Assembly: GCA_001600555.1 (NCBI GenBank)
Contig: BCKH01000007.1
Coordinates: 1-64,000 of the forward strand
DNA from: Albophoma yamanashiensis
Taxonomy: Eukaryota > Ascomycota > Sordariomycetes > Hypocreales > Ophiocordycipitaceae
Direction: 5' to 3'
Length of the DNA stretch: 64,000 nucleotides
The position numbers were made by a program, and so were the translations under genes. Below the pieces are notes generated by a model. The model did no database searches. It was not told where the DNA came from and saw only the letters and a list, made by a program, of their open reading frames with translations. This document shows positions 1 to 10,958 of this stretch, piece by piece (position 1 is the stretch's first letter; the number at the start of each line of letters is the position of its first letter).

Positions 1-878
1 CGGTGGAACGGCGTGACGAGTTTGACGAGCTGTGATCGAGACGTTAGTGCAAGGGGGGTTCACCTTGATGAGCTGGTAAGGACGCACAAGGATCCATCCC
101 GTGAGCAGGACGATGAAGCCGACGTAGTCCGGGGCATGCGTAGTCTACAACCGTTAGACTTGATCTTACGGAGGTTGGATGAGACCAGCCTACTTTCCAC
201 AATCTGCCCAACGAGGACCTGGGGATCGTCGTCGAAGCTGAGCTGGCGCGGCGCATGGGGGCCATCGCTGGCGCGTCGATGAAGCTCTCTCCCTCGCCGC
301 CCTGAGCCTAACACAATTGACTCCGAACCATGCACAATGCACTTCGGAGACCTAGAACTGAGCTGTCCTGGAAGGTTATGGTGGGTGCTCGTTGATCAGA
401 AGGAGGCAACGCAAAGTTGAGCATGGAAGCACCGGCGGGAGCTGCAGAGCCCAGGAGCTGTTGTGGGCTGAGATGGATTATTTCTAGCGGCTGCGAAAGG
501 ACGGCTGGGCTAGCTTCCCATCAGCCTTTGACTTGGCAGCAAGCACAACGGGTACGACGCACTACGATACCGTGTGACGTATTGTGGATATGTTATTTAA
601 CAAGCATGAGTCTGTCTTCTCGTAATAGATGCATGATAAAGGCCGCCCAAAGCCAACATGACGGCCTAACTTTGCCCTGAACAATTTGGTGCAGGGTAGG
701 CAGGTTAACTAGAGGTGTGCCGCTACGTCCAGCCGCCCTGTGACAGACCATCTGCCCCACCGTCGATTCAGCTGTACTTTTTGATCGTTGACATCACCTG
801 CAGCTACACCTTCAACGAGCCTGTGACCTCGAACTCGCGAAATCGGAAGATGAAACTACCCACGGCCCACGCGAAAAC
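1..878. other. Gene-free left edge
   Basis: No reading frame here looks like a protein: the open frames are short, overlap on both strands and match nothing I recognise. The last part is the promoter and 5' leader of the WW/FF-domain gene that starts at 879. A gene lying to the left of the window could have its untranslated end here. Confidence 0.5.
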
Positions 879-2609
879 ATGCTGAAATCGACATACAAGC
901 CGTCGGCTGCAGCGGCGGCAGCAGCTGCGCCGTTGCCTCCGGGCTGGACTGAGCACAAGGCACCGACGGGCCACCCATACTACTACAACGCAGAAACCAA
1001 AGAGTCAACGTACAGACGGCCTGGCCTGCCTGTTTCTCAGCCCGCTCCTGAGCCAGCGACAGCAAATGCGCCTTATGCCACTACCCCGAATCTGGCGGAC
1101 CCCAACGTCGCCAATGCCTACTTGGCCCAGCTCAACCCGCAGCCTCAGTCGAATCAACGAGGTGGCTACGGCGGTGGGCGTGGCGGACGAGGAGGCTTCG
1201 ACGGAAGACCGCGGGCGCAGCCGATAGATAAGCCGAGAAGAAAAGAGGCGATTCCGGGCTGCGAACCCTGGATCCTCGTCTACACAAAGTACTCGCGGCG
1301 CTTTGTCCACAATCCTGTCAAAAACACAAGCTACTGGCGCATTCCCGAAAAGCTGATGCCAGGCATCTTGGAGCTAGACAAGGCGCGGATACGCGGCAAG
1401 GCTTCGGGAGAAGAGGATGGAGGCTTGACGGCGGCCGACGAGAAGGTGGCTGGGGCAAAGGAGTCGACGCAGCCGCAGGATCCGAATGCTGCGGACAGCT
1501 CCGAGTACGAAGAGGTCGAGGTGACTGATGACGAGGGCAGCGCTGATGAAGTCGACGAACAACACATCTCGAAGAGGCAACGAACCGCTGGCCCATCTGA
1601 AGAAGACGAGCAGGACGAGCCGGTTGAATTCACCGAAGCGGACATTGCGGCGCAGCTGCAGCTCATGGGTGACGAATACGGGCTCGAGCCAGGAGATTAC
1701 GACGACGGGAACATGGACAGCTGGCCCGAAGGCACAGGAGGCTTGACATTCTCGGAAGATGACGCGAAGCTGCTGTTCAGGGACCTCCTCAATGACTTCA
1801 ATATCAACCCCTACAGCCCCTGGGAAAAGCTGCTGGAAGAGGGCAAAATTATCGAAGACCCCCGATACACGGCTCTGAGCACCACCAGGGCTCGCAAGGA
1901 GTGCTGGGATGAATGGATGCGCGAGAAGATTGCAGAGCGGAAGGAGCAGCGAGCGAAACAGGAGAAGACGGACCCCAAAATCCCGTACATGGCATTCCTG
2001 CAGGAAAAGGCGACGCCCAAGCTCTACTGGCCCGAATTTCGGAGGAAATATAGGAAAGAGGAGGCGATGAAGGACATGAAGCTGTCCGACAGGGACCGCG
2101 AGAAAGCGTACCGCGAGCACATTAACCGGCTGAAGATGCCTCAGGCGACGCTCCGGTCCGATCTGACGGCCCTGCTCAAAGCCCAGCCGATCCACTTGCT
2201 GCACAACAAGTCGTCGGGCCGCCTGCCGACGCAGGTGCTCACCGACATCAGATACATATCGCTCGACCCCAAGGTGCGCGACCCGCTGATCGAGGCGTAC
2301 GTGCAGTCGCTCCCGCCCCCACCGCAGGACCCAGACGCCGCAGCCCAGGACGACGCAGTGAAGCGGAAAGAGCTGGAGGCGCGCGAGAGACGGGAGCATG
2401 CTCTGCGAGAGCGGGACCGCATCGTGGAGGAGCAGAAGCGCAGACGGGAGAGGGATGTCGCAGCGAGCAAGGCGCGGCTCAGAGAAGGCGAGCGGGAAAT
2501 CGAGGTTGCGATGCGAGTGGACAGGAAGGGCCTGCAGCGGCAGCTGGCCCAGGAGCGGGCAGATGAGAAAGCAGACACGGGTGCGCATCGAGAGGGCAGC
2601 TCACACTGA
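879..2609 (+). CDS. urn1: WW/FF-domain pre-mRNA splicing factor (Urn1/Dre4-like)
   Basis: Single-exon gene of 576 residues. After an alanine-rich leader, a canonical WW domain lies at about residues 19-50 (LPPGW...YYYN...TYRRP). A divergent WW-like unit follows at about 127-158 (EPWILVYTKYSRRFVHN...SYWRIP). An acidic linker comes next. An FF domain is seen near 293-345 (FRDLLNDFNINPYSPWEKL...EDPRY) and a probable second one near 370-420. The C-terminus (about 480-576) is a highly charged K/R/E helix, probably a coiled coil. The WW-linker-FF order matches the yeast Urn1 / S. pombe Dre4 family, nuclear proteins associated with the spliceosome that use WW and FF modules to bind proline-rich or phosphorylated partners. 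That role is inferred from the family. The start ATG lies in a good context, with no in-frame alternative close by. It converges on the Nudix gene with only 61 bp between stops. Confidence 0.85.
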   Translation: MLKSTYKPSAAAAAAAAPLPPGWTEHKAPTGHPYYYNAETKESTYRRPGLPVSQPAPEPATANAPYATTPNLADPNVANAYLAQLNPQPQSNQRGGYGGGRGGRGGFDGRPRAQPIDKPRRKEAIPGCEPWILVYTKYSRRFVHNPVKNTSYWRIPEKLMPGILELDKARIRGKASGEEDGGLTAADEKVAGAKESTQPQDPNAADSSEYEEVEVTDDEGSADEVDEQHISKRQRTAGPSEEDEQDEPVEFTEADIAAQLQLMGDEYGLEPGDYDDGNMDSWPEGTGGLTFSEDDAKLLFRDLLNDFNINPYSPWEKLLEEGKIIEDPRYTALSTTRARKECWDEWMREKIAERKEQRAKQEKTDPKIPYMAFLQEKATPKLYWPEFRRKYRKEEAMKDMKLSDRDREKAYREHINRLKMPQATLRSDLTALLKAQPIHLLHNKSSGRLPTQVLTDIRYISLDPKVRDPLIEAYVQSLPPPPQDPDAAAQDDAVKRKELEARERREHALRERDRIVEEQKRRRERDVAASKARLREGEREIEVAMRVDRKGLQRQLAQERADEKADTGAHREGSSH

Positions 2610-2670
2610 GGCGAGTAGAAAAGAGATGTTGCTTAACATTCCGGACTCGAATAATACTGCACTCTGCCGA

Positions 2671-4237
2671 TCATAGGTCAGAGAAGAACCGGTCGGCTCG
2701 TCTTTCCACGTCTTGCGCGTACGCCGCAATGCCATCTGCTGTAGTGACGCCATCTTCAGTCACGTAATGATCAATCAGGCCCGCAGACACCCATTCGAAG
2801 TAGACATTCTTCACCGTCAGGTTGCCTTCTTGCCGGTGAATACCGCCCCAGCTGCGTGACACTTCGATCGGGTCATTGTCCTCGTGGCCCGGGGGTTCAA
2901 AAGGCAGGACCTTCTCCTTGTCCGCCAGCGCAACGACCTTCACGCTCGGAGAGACGTGCCGCGCGGCGAGGGTGGCAGGCAGCGAGCCCACCTTGTTGCT
3001 GACGTTGCCCTCGCGGTCGATGAGGTCGGCGCCAAGGAGCAGCACGTCGGCGCCCAGCGCGGCAATGGCCGCGCTGGCGTCAGTGTAGAGTGTGATGTTG
3101 GTTTGAGCGCCCGCGCAGGCGGCAAGGGTGCGGGCTGTCGTTGCGCCCTCGAAAAGGGGACGGGATTCGAGAACGCGGATGTCCAGCGGATGACCTTGCG
3201 CGAGGGTGTGGATGAGAGACGTGGTTATGGTTGAGGAGGCAGAGAGGGTGACGATGCGGATGGGCTTGGAATGGCTCGTTCTCAGCTGTGCGAGAAGAGT
3301 CGTCAAGGCGTCGGCAATCTTGACGCTGGAGGCCTGTCTTCGCTGCGCAAAATGCTTGATTTCGGAGACAGCTTCGTCGACGAACCCGGCGGGAAGAGCG
3401 TCGCCAGTGCCGGACGGGAGCTTCTCGTCGATAATCTCGAGGCTCGCCAGCACGACGCCCAGGATCGGCGCGCCCATGCTCTCGCGCCCGTTCTTCCACA
3501 GATGCCACCCGACGAAGCGCACGTTGCGCCACCACTTCTCCCTTGAGCTGACATCCAGCATCCGTAGCACATTGACGAATGTGTCCAGCGCTGCAGACGC
3601 CAGCTGGCGCGCACCGCTCTCGTGGTCCCCTCGCAAGCCTGCCAGCCCGCGCTCCAGCGCTTGCGCGGCCTCGCGGCCCAGGTCAATGTCGAACCACACC
3701 CTGCGCAGACTCTCTAGCAGGCGCGGCACGCCCTCGAATGCCGGGTCGTCTGTCACGTCCGCGGGGTCGAACCAGTCGTAACCGGAATGCTCCCAGTCGA
3801 TCGTGATGCGGCTCTCGGCCGCCGCAGGCGCCAGCGCGAAGGCGAAGGGATTGATGGTCCATTCGCGGCCGACGGAGTCGTCGACGAAAGAGTACGGCTT
3901 GCCCTGGCGGAGGAGCCGGAGAGATGAGGAAGTGAGGGTGGTCTCCTCACCGAGTTCGCGCCAGGCAGTGGCGAGGGGGTTGGCATCGGAGGCTTCGACG
4001 CTGCCGGATATGGGAGCGTACTTGTGTCTTGTTCGTGTAATTATTAGCATGCGTAAAGGTGCTCCGTGCTCATTGCTCTACTGTGCCCCGTGAGGAGACG
4101 TGGTGAGATGCTCACTGATACGTGCTCACCGCGCCGCTACGCCGAAACAGCGCAACGTGCGGGTATGCATCGGGGTTGTCGCCGGGGAACTTAAAGATGA
4201 AGCTGACCGAGACGGCGCGCTTCACCAAGGGCGACAT
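2671..4237 (-). CDS. Nudix hydrolase-eIF2B alpha-like fusion protein
   Basis: Two exons: 4237-4116 and 4027-2671, with an 88-bp intron (4028-4115). The join restores TYQHKYAPISGS across the splice, giving 492 residues. The N-terminal third is a Nudix fold: a strand (VSFIFKF), VALFRRSG, then the Nudix region G...D...RELGEE at about residues 48-70. The usual first Glu of GX5EX7REUXEEXGU is Asp here. The C-terminal part (about 150-492) is an initiation-factor 2B alpha/beta/delta-like (IF-2B/MtnA) fold, recognised by stretches such as LLLGADLIDREGNVSNKVGSLP and the C-terminal KNVYFEWV. Ascomycetes are known to carry this fusion; its substrate is not established to my knowledge. An in-frame ATG at 4429 would add 64 low-complexity residues. 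I prefer 4237 because the conserved domain begins just after it. Confidence 0.82.
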
Positions 4238-4839
4238 GCTTGCGGAGAAGGGCGTTCCGTGCTGCAGGATAGATGACGGATGCTGGACCAAGGGCTGTGC
4301 GTCGGCATGAGCCTTGGCGGCATGGCAACAGAGGCAAAGGATGGCGAGGTCAAGTTGGTCATGAGCCTGACTGAGCGAATGTGTGTGGTTATGGGTGAAG
4401 TGTAAGGTGGGTATGTTACTGTGAGACATCGGACATCCTCGACGTCACTGCTCCGCTCTGAGCCGAACCACCGTGCGGCTCCCTCAGCAATGGAGGTTCG
4501 CGGAAGCCACCGCTCATAAGCAGTTCGTTAGGGCACCTTTCATTCCCGTCTCTTTTTCTCTCTTGATATCTTTCTCCCCCGCTCGGATTCCAACTTGGGG
4601 TGGTTATCACTATGGCGGCTTGCTGTCTTGAGCACCACTTTCACAGCACTGGCTTCAGTCATTTGCGAATTGAGGCGAATTCTTTATTACCATTTCATTA
4701 TGCGTCTATGTTGGGAAATGCCATTTCCGAGGCGGTATCCTAAGCGAAAATAAAACAAGCATAAAACTCCCAGGGAAGTTCTTGATATCATGATGCCACT
4801 GGTTTCTCGCAGCCCTCCTCGACTCCGTCTAAAAGCAAT
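4238..4839. other. Intergenic, between two minus-strand genes
   Basis: Holds the promoter and leader of the Nudix-eIF2B gene and the 3' region of the Zn2Cys6 gene. It is AT-richer near 4650-4760, as expected of a terminator/3' UTR. No gene recognised. Confidence 0.5.
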
Positions 4840-7205
4840 CTAGATGCCACCCACGTCCTCGTTCATGTAGCTGTTGTAGATGGGCCAATCATCCCCCATC
4901 CATGTTACCAGCTCATCGTACAAAACGGGGTCATTGCCAATCGGCATTGGCGGCAGGAGATCGTGGTTTTCGTGTGACAACAGCAGCGGGGCGGCCATAT
5001 TCGGAGCAAGAGCCGGCCCCGCGCCGAGCGCCATCTGGTCCGAAGCCGGCCCGGGCCCGGATCCAGATCCGGATCCAGATCCGGACCCCATGGGCGTCGC
5101 CGTCAAGCGACCGACTAGCACCCGCAGGTCGCGCAGCGTCTGCTCGCTACGGCCGCCGTCGGAGTTGCCCTTGGTGCTCGCCTCGCGCATCATATCAATG
5201 GCGAAGTCGACGTCGCTCATGGCCGCCTGTAGCTCCTCGGCATCTTGCCTCACAACAACGAGGCTGCGCAGGATGAGACATACAGCCGCGTTGAAGATGA
5301 AGTGCAGCCCCGCATGCAGCAACTTGCGGTGCCCGTTGATGGTAATCACGTGCCGCGCGAGGCGCATGTTCCGCGCGGCGGCGTCGATGCAGCACTTGAG
5401 GTGCTTCAGGTGCGGGTTAGAATCGGCCGAGGGCGGCTGGGCCATGAGGCGCTCGGCAACGGCGCGCTTGAAGGCCGAGTAGAAGAGCGGTCGGATGGCG
5501 ACGATGAGCAGTTGGTTGTATCGCATGTGCAGCAGGCAGCACGCCGGGTCGTTGCTGAGGCCGTCCGGACCGAGCTGGACGGGAGGCGGCAGCGTTGACT
5601 GCCACTGCTCGAGCATCCAGATGGCGTTGTCAGGCTGCCGAGGGGCAGACTCGCCCTTGGTGCCGTGGTAGGTGTTGCCGACGACGTGGCCCGAGATGCG
5701 CGAGAGCTCGACGTGGGCGCGGAGGCCGGCGGCGGGGGGCATGGCACTGCTCTCTCCGTTAGCCGCATGCACTCTGTAGTGAGAAGACGGAGAGGGTGAG
5801 ACTTACGGTGCGTCGGCCGGCAAGGGCAGCTGGATCGCGTCGTCGGTAATCGTGGGCGGCCGACCCATGAGGCAGCTGAGCCAGCGATCGAGCGCGTAGA
5901 CGGACCAGAAGATGCGCTTCCCCCTCTCGTCGACCCACCCGCGGTGCGCGCCGAGCATGATGCTGATGTGCATGGCGGCGGCGACGTACATGTAGGCCGC
6001 GTCGGCGTGATTCGTCTCGATGAGGTAGAAGCCCATCAGCGCGAGCGCGGCGACATCGCCGATGGTGCGCCGCTTGATGTCGAGCGGGTTGCCGAGCAGC
6101 ATGGCCGCTCGCGCAAAGTACGGCTCGCTGAGCGACGGGTGTGCGTCGAGGCTCGGCGGCGGCTGCGTCATGGTGCTCTGGCAGGCGACGGCGAGGGCCG
6201 CGTGGTAAAAGGCCAGGTGACGGTAGTCGTTGAGGTTGACGCCGATGTCAAGGGGCGGCGCCGGCGCGCGGACGGGCAGGGCATCGAGGTCGCCCCACCA
6301 GTAGATGCCGCCCGAAGGCCAGGCGCCGCCGCCGTCCTGGATGAAGAAGCGCAGCTCGGACATGACGACGCTGATGGTGCTGTCGGGGGGCAGCCAGAGC
6401 GGGTTGACGTCCGAGTTGCCGAGCGGTTTCGAGTCGTAGGTGGCGTAGCTGCCGAGGCTCGAGAGAAACGAGATGCCGTCGACGAGCGTGTGCTGCGTCT
6501 GCTGCAGGTGTTCTTGCTGCATCTGCTGCTGGTGCTCGTGCTGCGCCGTCGTCGTCGGCAGCACGGCGCTCATCAGCTCCTTGAGGCGGTCGAGGAACGT
6601 GGCGCCGCTCGTCTCGCCCAGATAGCGACCCACGCCGTCGAGGTCCTGCAGCATGCGGCCGGGGCTCAGCACCGCCGTGTCATCGTCGGTGGGCTCCGTC
6701 TTGATGGAGCTCGCGCTGGACGGCTCGTGGTTGTTGCCGCTCCCGGGCCCGGCGGCGTGCGAGGCCGAGGAGGCGCCTGCGGCAAAGGGACTCGTCGACG
6801 ACGACGAATCCGGGCTCGCGGCGTGGTGCAGCAGCTCCTGGCGGCGGGTCGGATCGGGGAGCGCGTCCTGGAGGGCCTTTTCGTAGATCTCGACCTTCTT
6901 CTTGAGCTCGTCGAGCTCCGTCTTGGGCACCGAGACCTTCTCGACTAGAGCCGGATAGACGCAGTCGCGGGCGGTCGAGGCGCACTGGCTGCAAGGGCGG
7001 TCGCCCGAGCACTTGATGCGACGGACATTGCAGCTGTTGCAGCTGCATCGGGTCAGCAGCCGGTCGTGGCGTCCGGGTCCTCGGAGCTGTGTTTCTTCAC
7101 TTACGCCGTCGCGACTCGCTTGCGCTGCTCCGGGGCTACCTTGTGGCGGCGCGGATTGACGGGCAGTCGCTGAGAGGGCCGCCGGTCGCCATGGTCAAGC
7201 TGCAT
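4840..7205 (-). CDS. Zn2Cys6 transcription factor with fungal_trans domain
   Basis: Three exons: 7205-7105, 7042-5807 and 5746-4840, with introns of 62 and 60 bp; 747 residues. The zinc cluster is C35-x2-C38-x6-C45-x5-C51-x2-C54-x6-C61, and the first intron splits the codon just before C35. A basic stretch (APEQRKR) precedes it. A coiled-coil dimerisation segment follows (about residues 67-85, LDELKKKVEIYEKAL). Glutamine/histidine-rich and Ser-rich linkers come next, then the fungal-specific transcription factor domain (PF04082-like; VGRYLGETSGATFLDRL at its start). Near the C-terminus is a Gly-Ser dipeptide repeat. The start is the first ATG after an in-frame stop. For intron 2, a 33-bp acceptor at 5774 is also in frame, but the 60-bp choice has a CTAAC branch site and CAG acceptor. 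It is the next recognised gene beyond the sidA 3' end, but no link to iron is visible. Target genes unknown. Confidence 0.85.
5059..5087 (-). repeat. In-frame GATCCR tandem repeat coding Gly-Ser
   Basis: Alternating GATCCA/GATCCG hexamers inside the regulator gene encode a Gly-Ser-Gly-Ser linker followed by GPGP. Repeat number may vary between strains without shifting frame. Confidence 0.75.
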
Positions 7206-9083
7206 CTTGCTCCCGGTCAGGAACGCGGTCACCGAGGAGTGAAGGGGAGGCGGGTCTGTGGTAGCGGCGACGATTGTTGAGCCTCAGCGACGATGGCGGG
7301 CTTGAAGGCTCAAGCTCTTGGGGGTCCTCGGCAGGCAACGGGGGACTTGGCAGGCTCAAGCGGTCCGAGCAGCAGCAACAGACATCGGATCTGACCACCT
7401 ACCTATATGGTGTTTCTCAAGTCGCCGGTGACAGGCTGTCACGGCCGCCGTCATCACCCCACGCCGTTTCCGTGATACGCAGCGGAGACGGTCGGTCCCG
7501 CGGTCAACGGGGGGGTGTCGAGATGCGTAATGGTCCGTGTGCCTTGCGTAGGTGTGACGAGTGCGGCCTCGTAGGGCTGGCGAGGCACGAGCAAGCTTTT
7601 CCGGCAGCAGGCGGGCGCGGCAAGCGGCAATGACGGGTGGGTTGACGTTGGCTACCTCTGCCTTACCTGCCGCAAGGTACGGGCGCGTCTGCGGAGAGGG
7701 CTTGGAGAAGGAGGGGCTCAGATGCGAAGCAGGGGGCATGGATGAGCCAGATGAGCCAGATGAGCCAGAAGATGCGTGATGGAACGACGCGAGCTGGATT
7801 ACGTGGGAGCCGACTACGACGGCGACGATCGACCCGTTTCCTGTCCGGCGTCTCTCTCTGTTCTCTCCGCAGTCTTCTCCCCGGGTCCAGCTGGCAGCAG
7901 GGCAGGGCAGGGCAAGGCGAGGCGAGAAGACGTGCGGTGTCCGGAAGTCTACTCCAGCATCGCACCGACTGCGGAGAGCTCGTCTGGCGTCTGGGGGGGC
8001 CAGGGGATGATTGGCCCACGGCGAGCATCTCGCCCGGCTCGCCGGCCAGAAAAATCTCGTCCGCGCAGCTCAGCCGACCCAATAACCTCCTGGAGCGCCC
8101 CAGGGCGCCAATCACGGCCAGCCTGTGCCTCACCTGTGGCCCCATCCGCTCCGGAGTCTCGGGCCCCTCGTTCGGGCCTAGCGGGCCCTTTGTCCGCGCC
8201 GCGTCGGCGCCCTGTCCACGCACGCCATGTCGTGTCCCGTTCGTCGCCCGCCCTCCTCCTCAACCCAGTCCAGGTTGATATGCGGGGGCTTGTCATGGTC
8301 GTCGTAGCGCGTTACGCGGTGACTCATCTACGGGCACGCAACAAGCCAGATAAGCGCGTTGGATGGCGGGCATACCACGTACTGCCTCGTCGGCGGCTCG
8401 TCGAGCCACGTCATGGGGCCCAAAGCATGCTCATCGCCAAAGACTCACAATGCTCGCCTGTTGCGGCTCATCGCGTCCCAGCACAATACCGCAGTCGTCA
8501 GTCGTTGGCGTCGTCGTCGTCGTCGTGTCGTCGGCCGTCGGCTTTGGCGTCATACCGTAATAGTAGTGCGGATCAGCTTGAGACTGGAGAGCGAGCATCG
8601 GAGAGCGTCATCGTTGGTTTGTCAGCTGTCGGCTGATCCATGCCCTTGGCCAGTGATCGGGGATAGCTTCATCGCTGCCCCATCGTTTGCCGGCCAACCT
8701 GCATTTGCAATCACTGGGCTGGAGAGAGGACATGTCACACCGCGTTCAAAAGGACCATTGCTCATGTAGCTCGTCTCAATTGCATGATACGGCCGTGCTG
8801 ATGCCGACGTAGGAATGATCGCTCCTTGCAAAGTAAAGTCACTGATGCGGGCCCCCTTCTTGTTTCTCCTCTCCTCCGCGCTCCGGCCTTCTTAGTATCG
8901 TCACTCACCTCCGTCGCGGCATGCCTCCCTCTCCTTGCCTGCACATTGGAGATGAGTCGTTCTATGGTTGCTCCCGCATATTGCTGCGCCTACTCTCTCT
9001 CCCATGACTCTTTTCGCATGCACTCTCGAACGCTCACAAATGCTCCGTGTGAACCCGCTCCTCTCTCGGCCACGCAGGCTCTA
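7206..9083. other. Intergenic, no gene recognised
   Basis: Lies between the start of the Zn2Cys6 gene and the 3' end of sidA. Open frames up to 286 codons exist but lack domains, splice logic or family resemblance. Low-complexity patches are present: GATGAGCCA x3 at 7741-7767, GGCAG/GGCAA repeats near 7897-7925 and a GTC/CGT run near 8509-8528. Confidence 0.55.
7741..7767 (+). repeat. 9-bp tandem repeat GATGAGCCA x3
   Basis: Three perfect copies of GATGAGCCA lie in the promoter-side region of the Zn2Cys6 gene, followed by a degenerate fourth. No function is evident. Confidence 0.8.
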
Positions 9084-10958
9084 TTACGCACCGGATCCGC
9101 CTCCGAAAATCGACTCGACAATCTCGCCCGATCTGGTGGCGAGGACCGACAGCAGGGTATCGCTCAACTACATAAGGCTGGTCAGTTGAAAGGCCAAAGA
9201 TGAGGTCGCGAGAAGACGATGCGGCCGGAATCCAGGTGGGGAGGGAACCAAACTCACCCCGTGCGTTCCCTCGCAGCAGCCCTGCAGCCAGATGCCGGAC
9301 TGGTCCGCCACAGCGCCCTGCGAGAACTTGACCTTGTAATCGCGGCCCACGGCCATCTTGCGCTCGCCCTGCTCCGTCTCCACGTTCCACCCACTGATGC
9401 CCTTGCCGAACTCGACGCCACGCGGCTGCGCCTCGGGCAGCAGGTTCCACGCGCCGCGGAGCATCTCCACGTGTGCAACGCGCTGGTAGCCCGTCGCCGC
9501 GATGACCAGGTCCACCTCGAGCGTCTCCTCGTCGGCCTTGTCCACAAAGCCGTCAAGGGCGCTGTCCTGCAGGTGCTGCACCTTGAGCTCCATGCCCTCG
9601 CCGCGAGACTCGATGCCTGTAATCTGCCGCCCGCCCAGGATGCGGTGTGGCCACTGCGTCTCGTCGGCGCCAATCTCGCGCCGCTGGTCGTACATGCGCT
9701 CGTACAGCTCCTCAATGAGGTTGAGCCGCACCACGCCGTAGTTGGTCGCGCGGGCCTCGGTGAGCAGGTTGTTGCGGTACTTGGCCGACTTGGGGAAGAG
9801 GTTGTCGACGTACTCGGGATTGAAGACAGAGTTGACACTGGCGTAGCATGTTAACAACCTCCCGCGCTCAGTGCGTGTTGAGATACTGCTGATGACTTAC
9901 AAAGGTGAGTCGTCGCTTGGCCGCAAAAACTCGGGCCGCATGACCAGACACGTCTTGGAGTTGGGGTACAGGTGCTGCAGGTTGTTGAAGATCTCGGCCG
10001 CGCTCTGGCCCGCGCCCACGACGGCCACGCGGTAGGGGTTGTTGGCCTTGGGTAGGATCTGGCGAATCTGGTTCGCGTACTGCGACGAGTGAATGACGCG
10101 CGGGTGCTTGAGCGGGAAGCTCTTGGGCAGCGAAGGTTGCCCTCCAGCGGCCACCAGCACGTTGCGCCCACGGTACGCGTGCACCTGACCCGTCGTGACG
10201 TCGCGGGACTGGACGGTGAAGACGCGCACGGCGCTGTCGCCGGCCTCGGGTGTCACGGACACGACCTCTTGACCAAACTGCACCAGCCGCTCGAAATGCG
10301 ACGAGCACCAGCGCAGATAGTCCTCGTACTCGACGCGCGCGGGCAGGAACGTGCCGAGATTGGTAAAGTCGACGAGGCGGTCCTGACGGTGCAGGTAGTT
10401 GAGGAACGTAAACTCTGAGCGCGGGTCCCTCAGCGTGGCCAGGTCCTTGATGAAGGAGATCTGCATCTTGGCTCCCGGCAGCAGCATGCCCGCGTGCCAG
10501 GCGAACTGGGCCTGCTTCTCGACGAAGAGCACCTTGGGCGCAGTGCCGTCAGGGAGCAGCTTCTTGCCCGCGGCGAGGGCGTCGTGCATGGCCACGGCGA
10601 TGGCCAAGCTGGCCGGACCAAAGCCGACGCAGATGAGGTCGAATTCGGAGTCGAGAGACGCGGGTGGCAAGTACTGTGAGCTCCTGTCCTGCCTAGCCGC
10701 GTGGCCATTCTGGCGGTGGCCATTGCTGTGGCCATTGTTGAGGCCGCTGGAGGAGGAGGAGGAGGAGGAGGAGGAGGAGGTGGTGGTGTTGATGCTGCCA
10801 TTGCTGCCGTGGGCATTGCCGTTTGTGGCGCCGACGAGGGGCTGCGGAGACAGCTCGTCCACCCGGTTACCGCCGCTTGTCAGGACGACGCCATTGCCTT
10901 GGAGGGCACCCTCGGCGGCGTCACCGCCATTGAGGAGGATCTCGCTGTGGGGAGACAT
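9084..10958 (-). CDS. sidA: L-ornithine N5-monooxygenase (siderophore biosynthesis)
   Basis: Three exons: 10958-9901, 9837-9258 and 9167-9084, with introns of 63 and 90 bp; 573 residues. The splices restore SPFVNSVFNPEY and EGTHGLSDTLLSVLATRSGEIV, both family signatures. The enzyme hydroxylates L-ornithine at N5 using FAD, NADPH and O2, the committed step of hydroxamate siderophore synthesis. An FAD-binding GxGPASLA motif sits at about residues 112-118. Substrate-region motifs are FAWHAGMLLPGAKMQISFIKDLATLRDPRS, written here in two parts: FAWHAGMLL then KDLATLRDP. An NADPH-binding VVGAGQSAAE lies at about 313-322, and the C-terminal LVIAATGY marks the FATGY-type motif. The first 100 residues are a low-complexity Asn/Gly/Ser extension with eleven consecutive serines. 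The gene is divergent from the large NRPS, which is the expected consumer of its product after acylation. SreA-type GATA sites lie between the two genes. Confidence 0.96.
10746..10778 (-). repeat. Trinucleotide (TCC/AGC) run encoding 11 serines
   Basis: An almost pure GGA run on the plus strand gives eleven consecutive Ser codons near residue 61 of SidA, outside the catalytic domains. Confidence 0.85.

Noticed and set aside
1374..2588. 404-codon minus-strand frame opposite the WW/FF gene
   Set aside because: It is the mirror of the charged, GC-rich coding strand, with no domain or start context. The plus-strand gene has recognisable WW and FF domains.
5774..5806. 33-bp intron in the Zn2Cys6 gene
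   Set aside because: In frame, but shorter than credible fungal introns. The 60-bp option with CTAAC branch site and CAG acceptor is preferred.
5944..6948. 334-codon plus-strand frame opposite the Zn2Cys6 gene
   Set aside because: Arg/Val/Glu-rich mirror of the regulator's coding strand; no family resemblance.
7776..8636. 286-codon plus-strand frame
   Set aside because: Arg/Ser/Pro-rich low-complexity translation without domains or splice signals; overlapped by other equally open frames.
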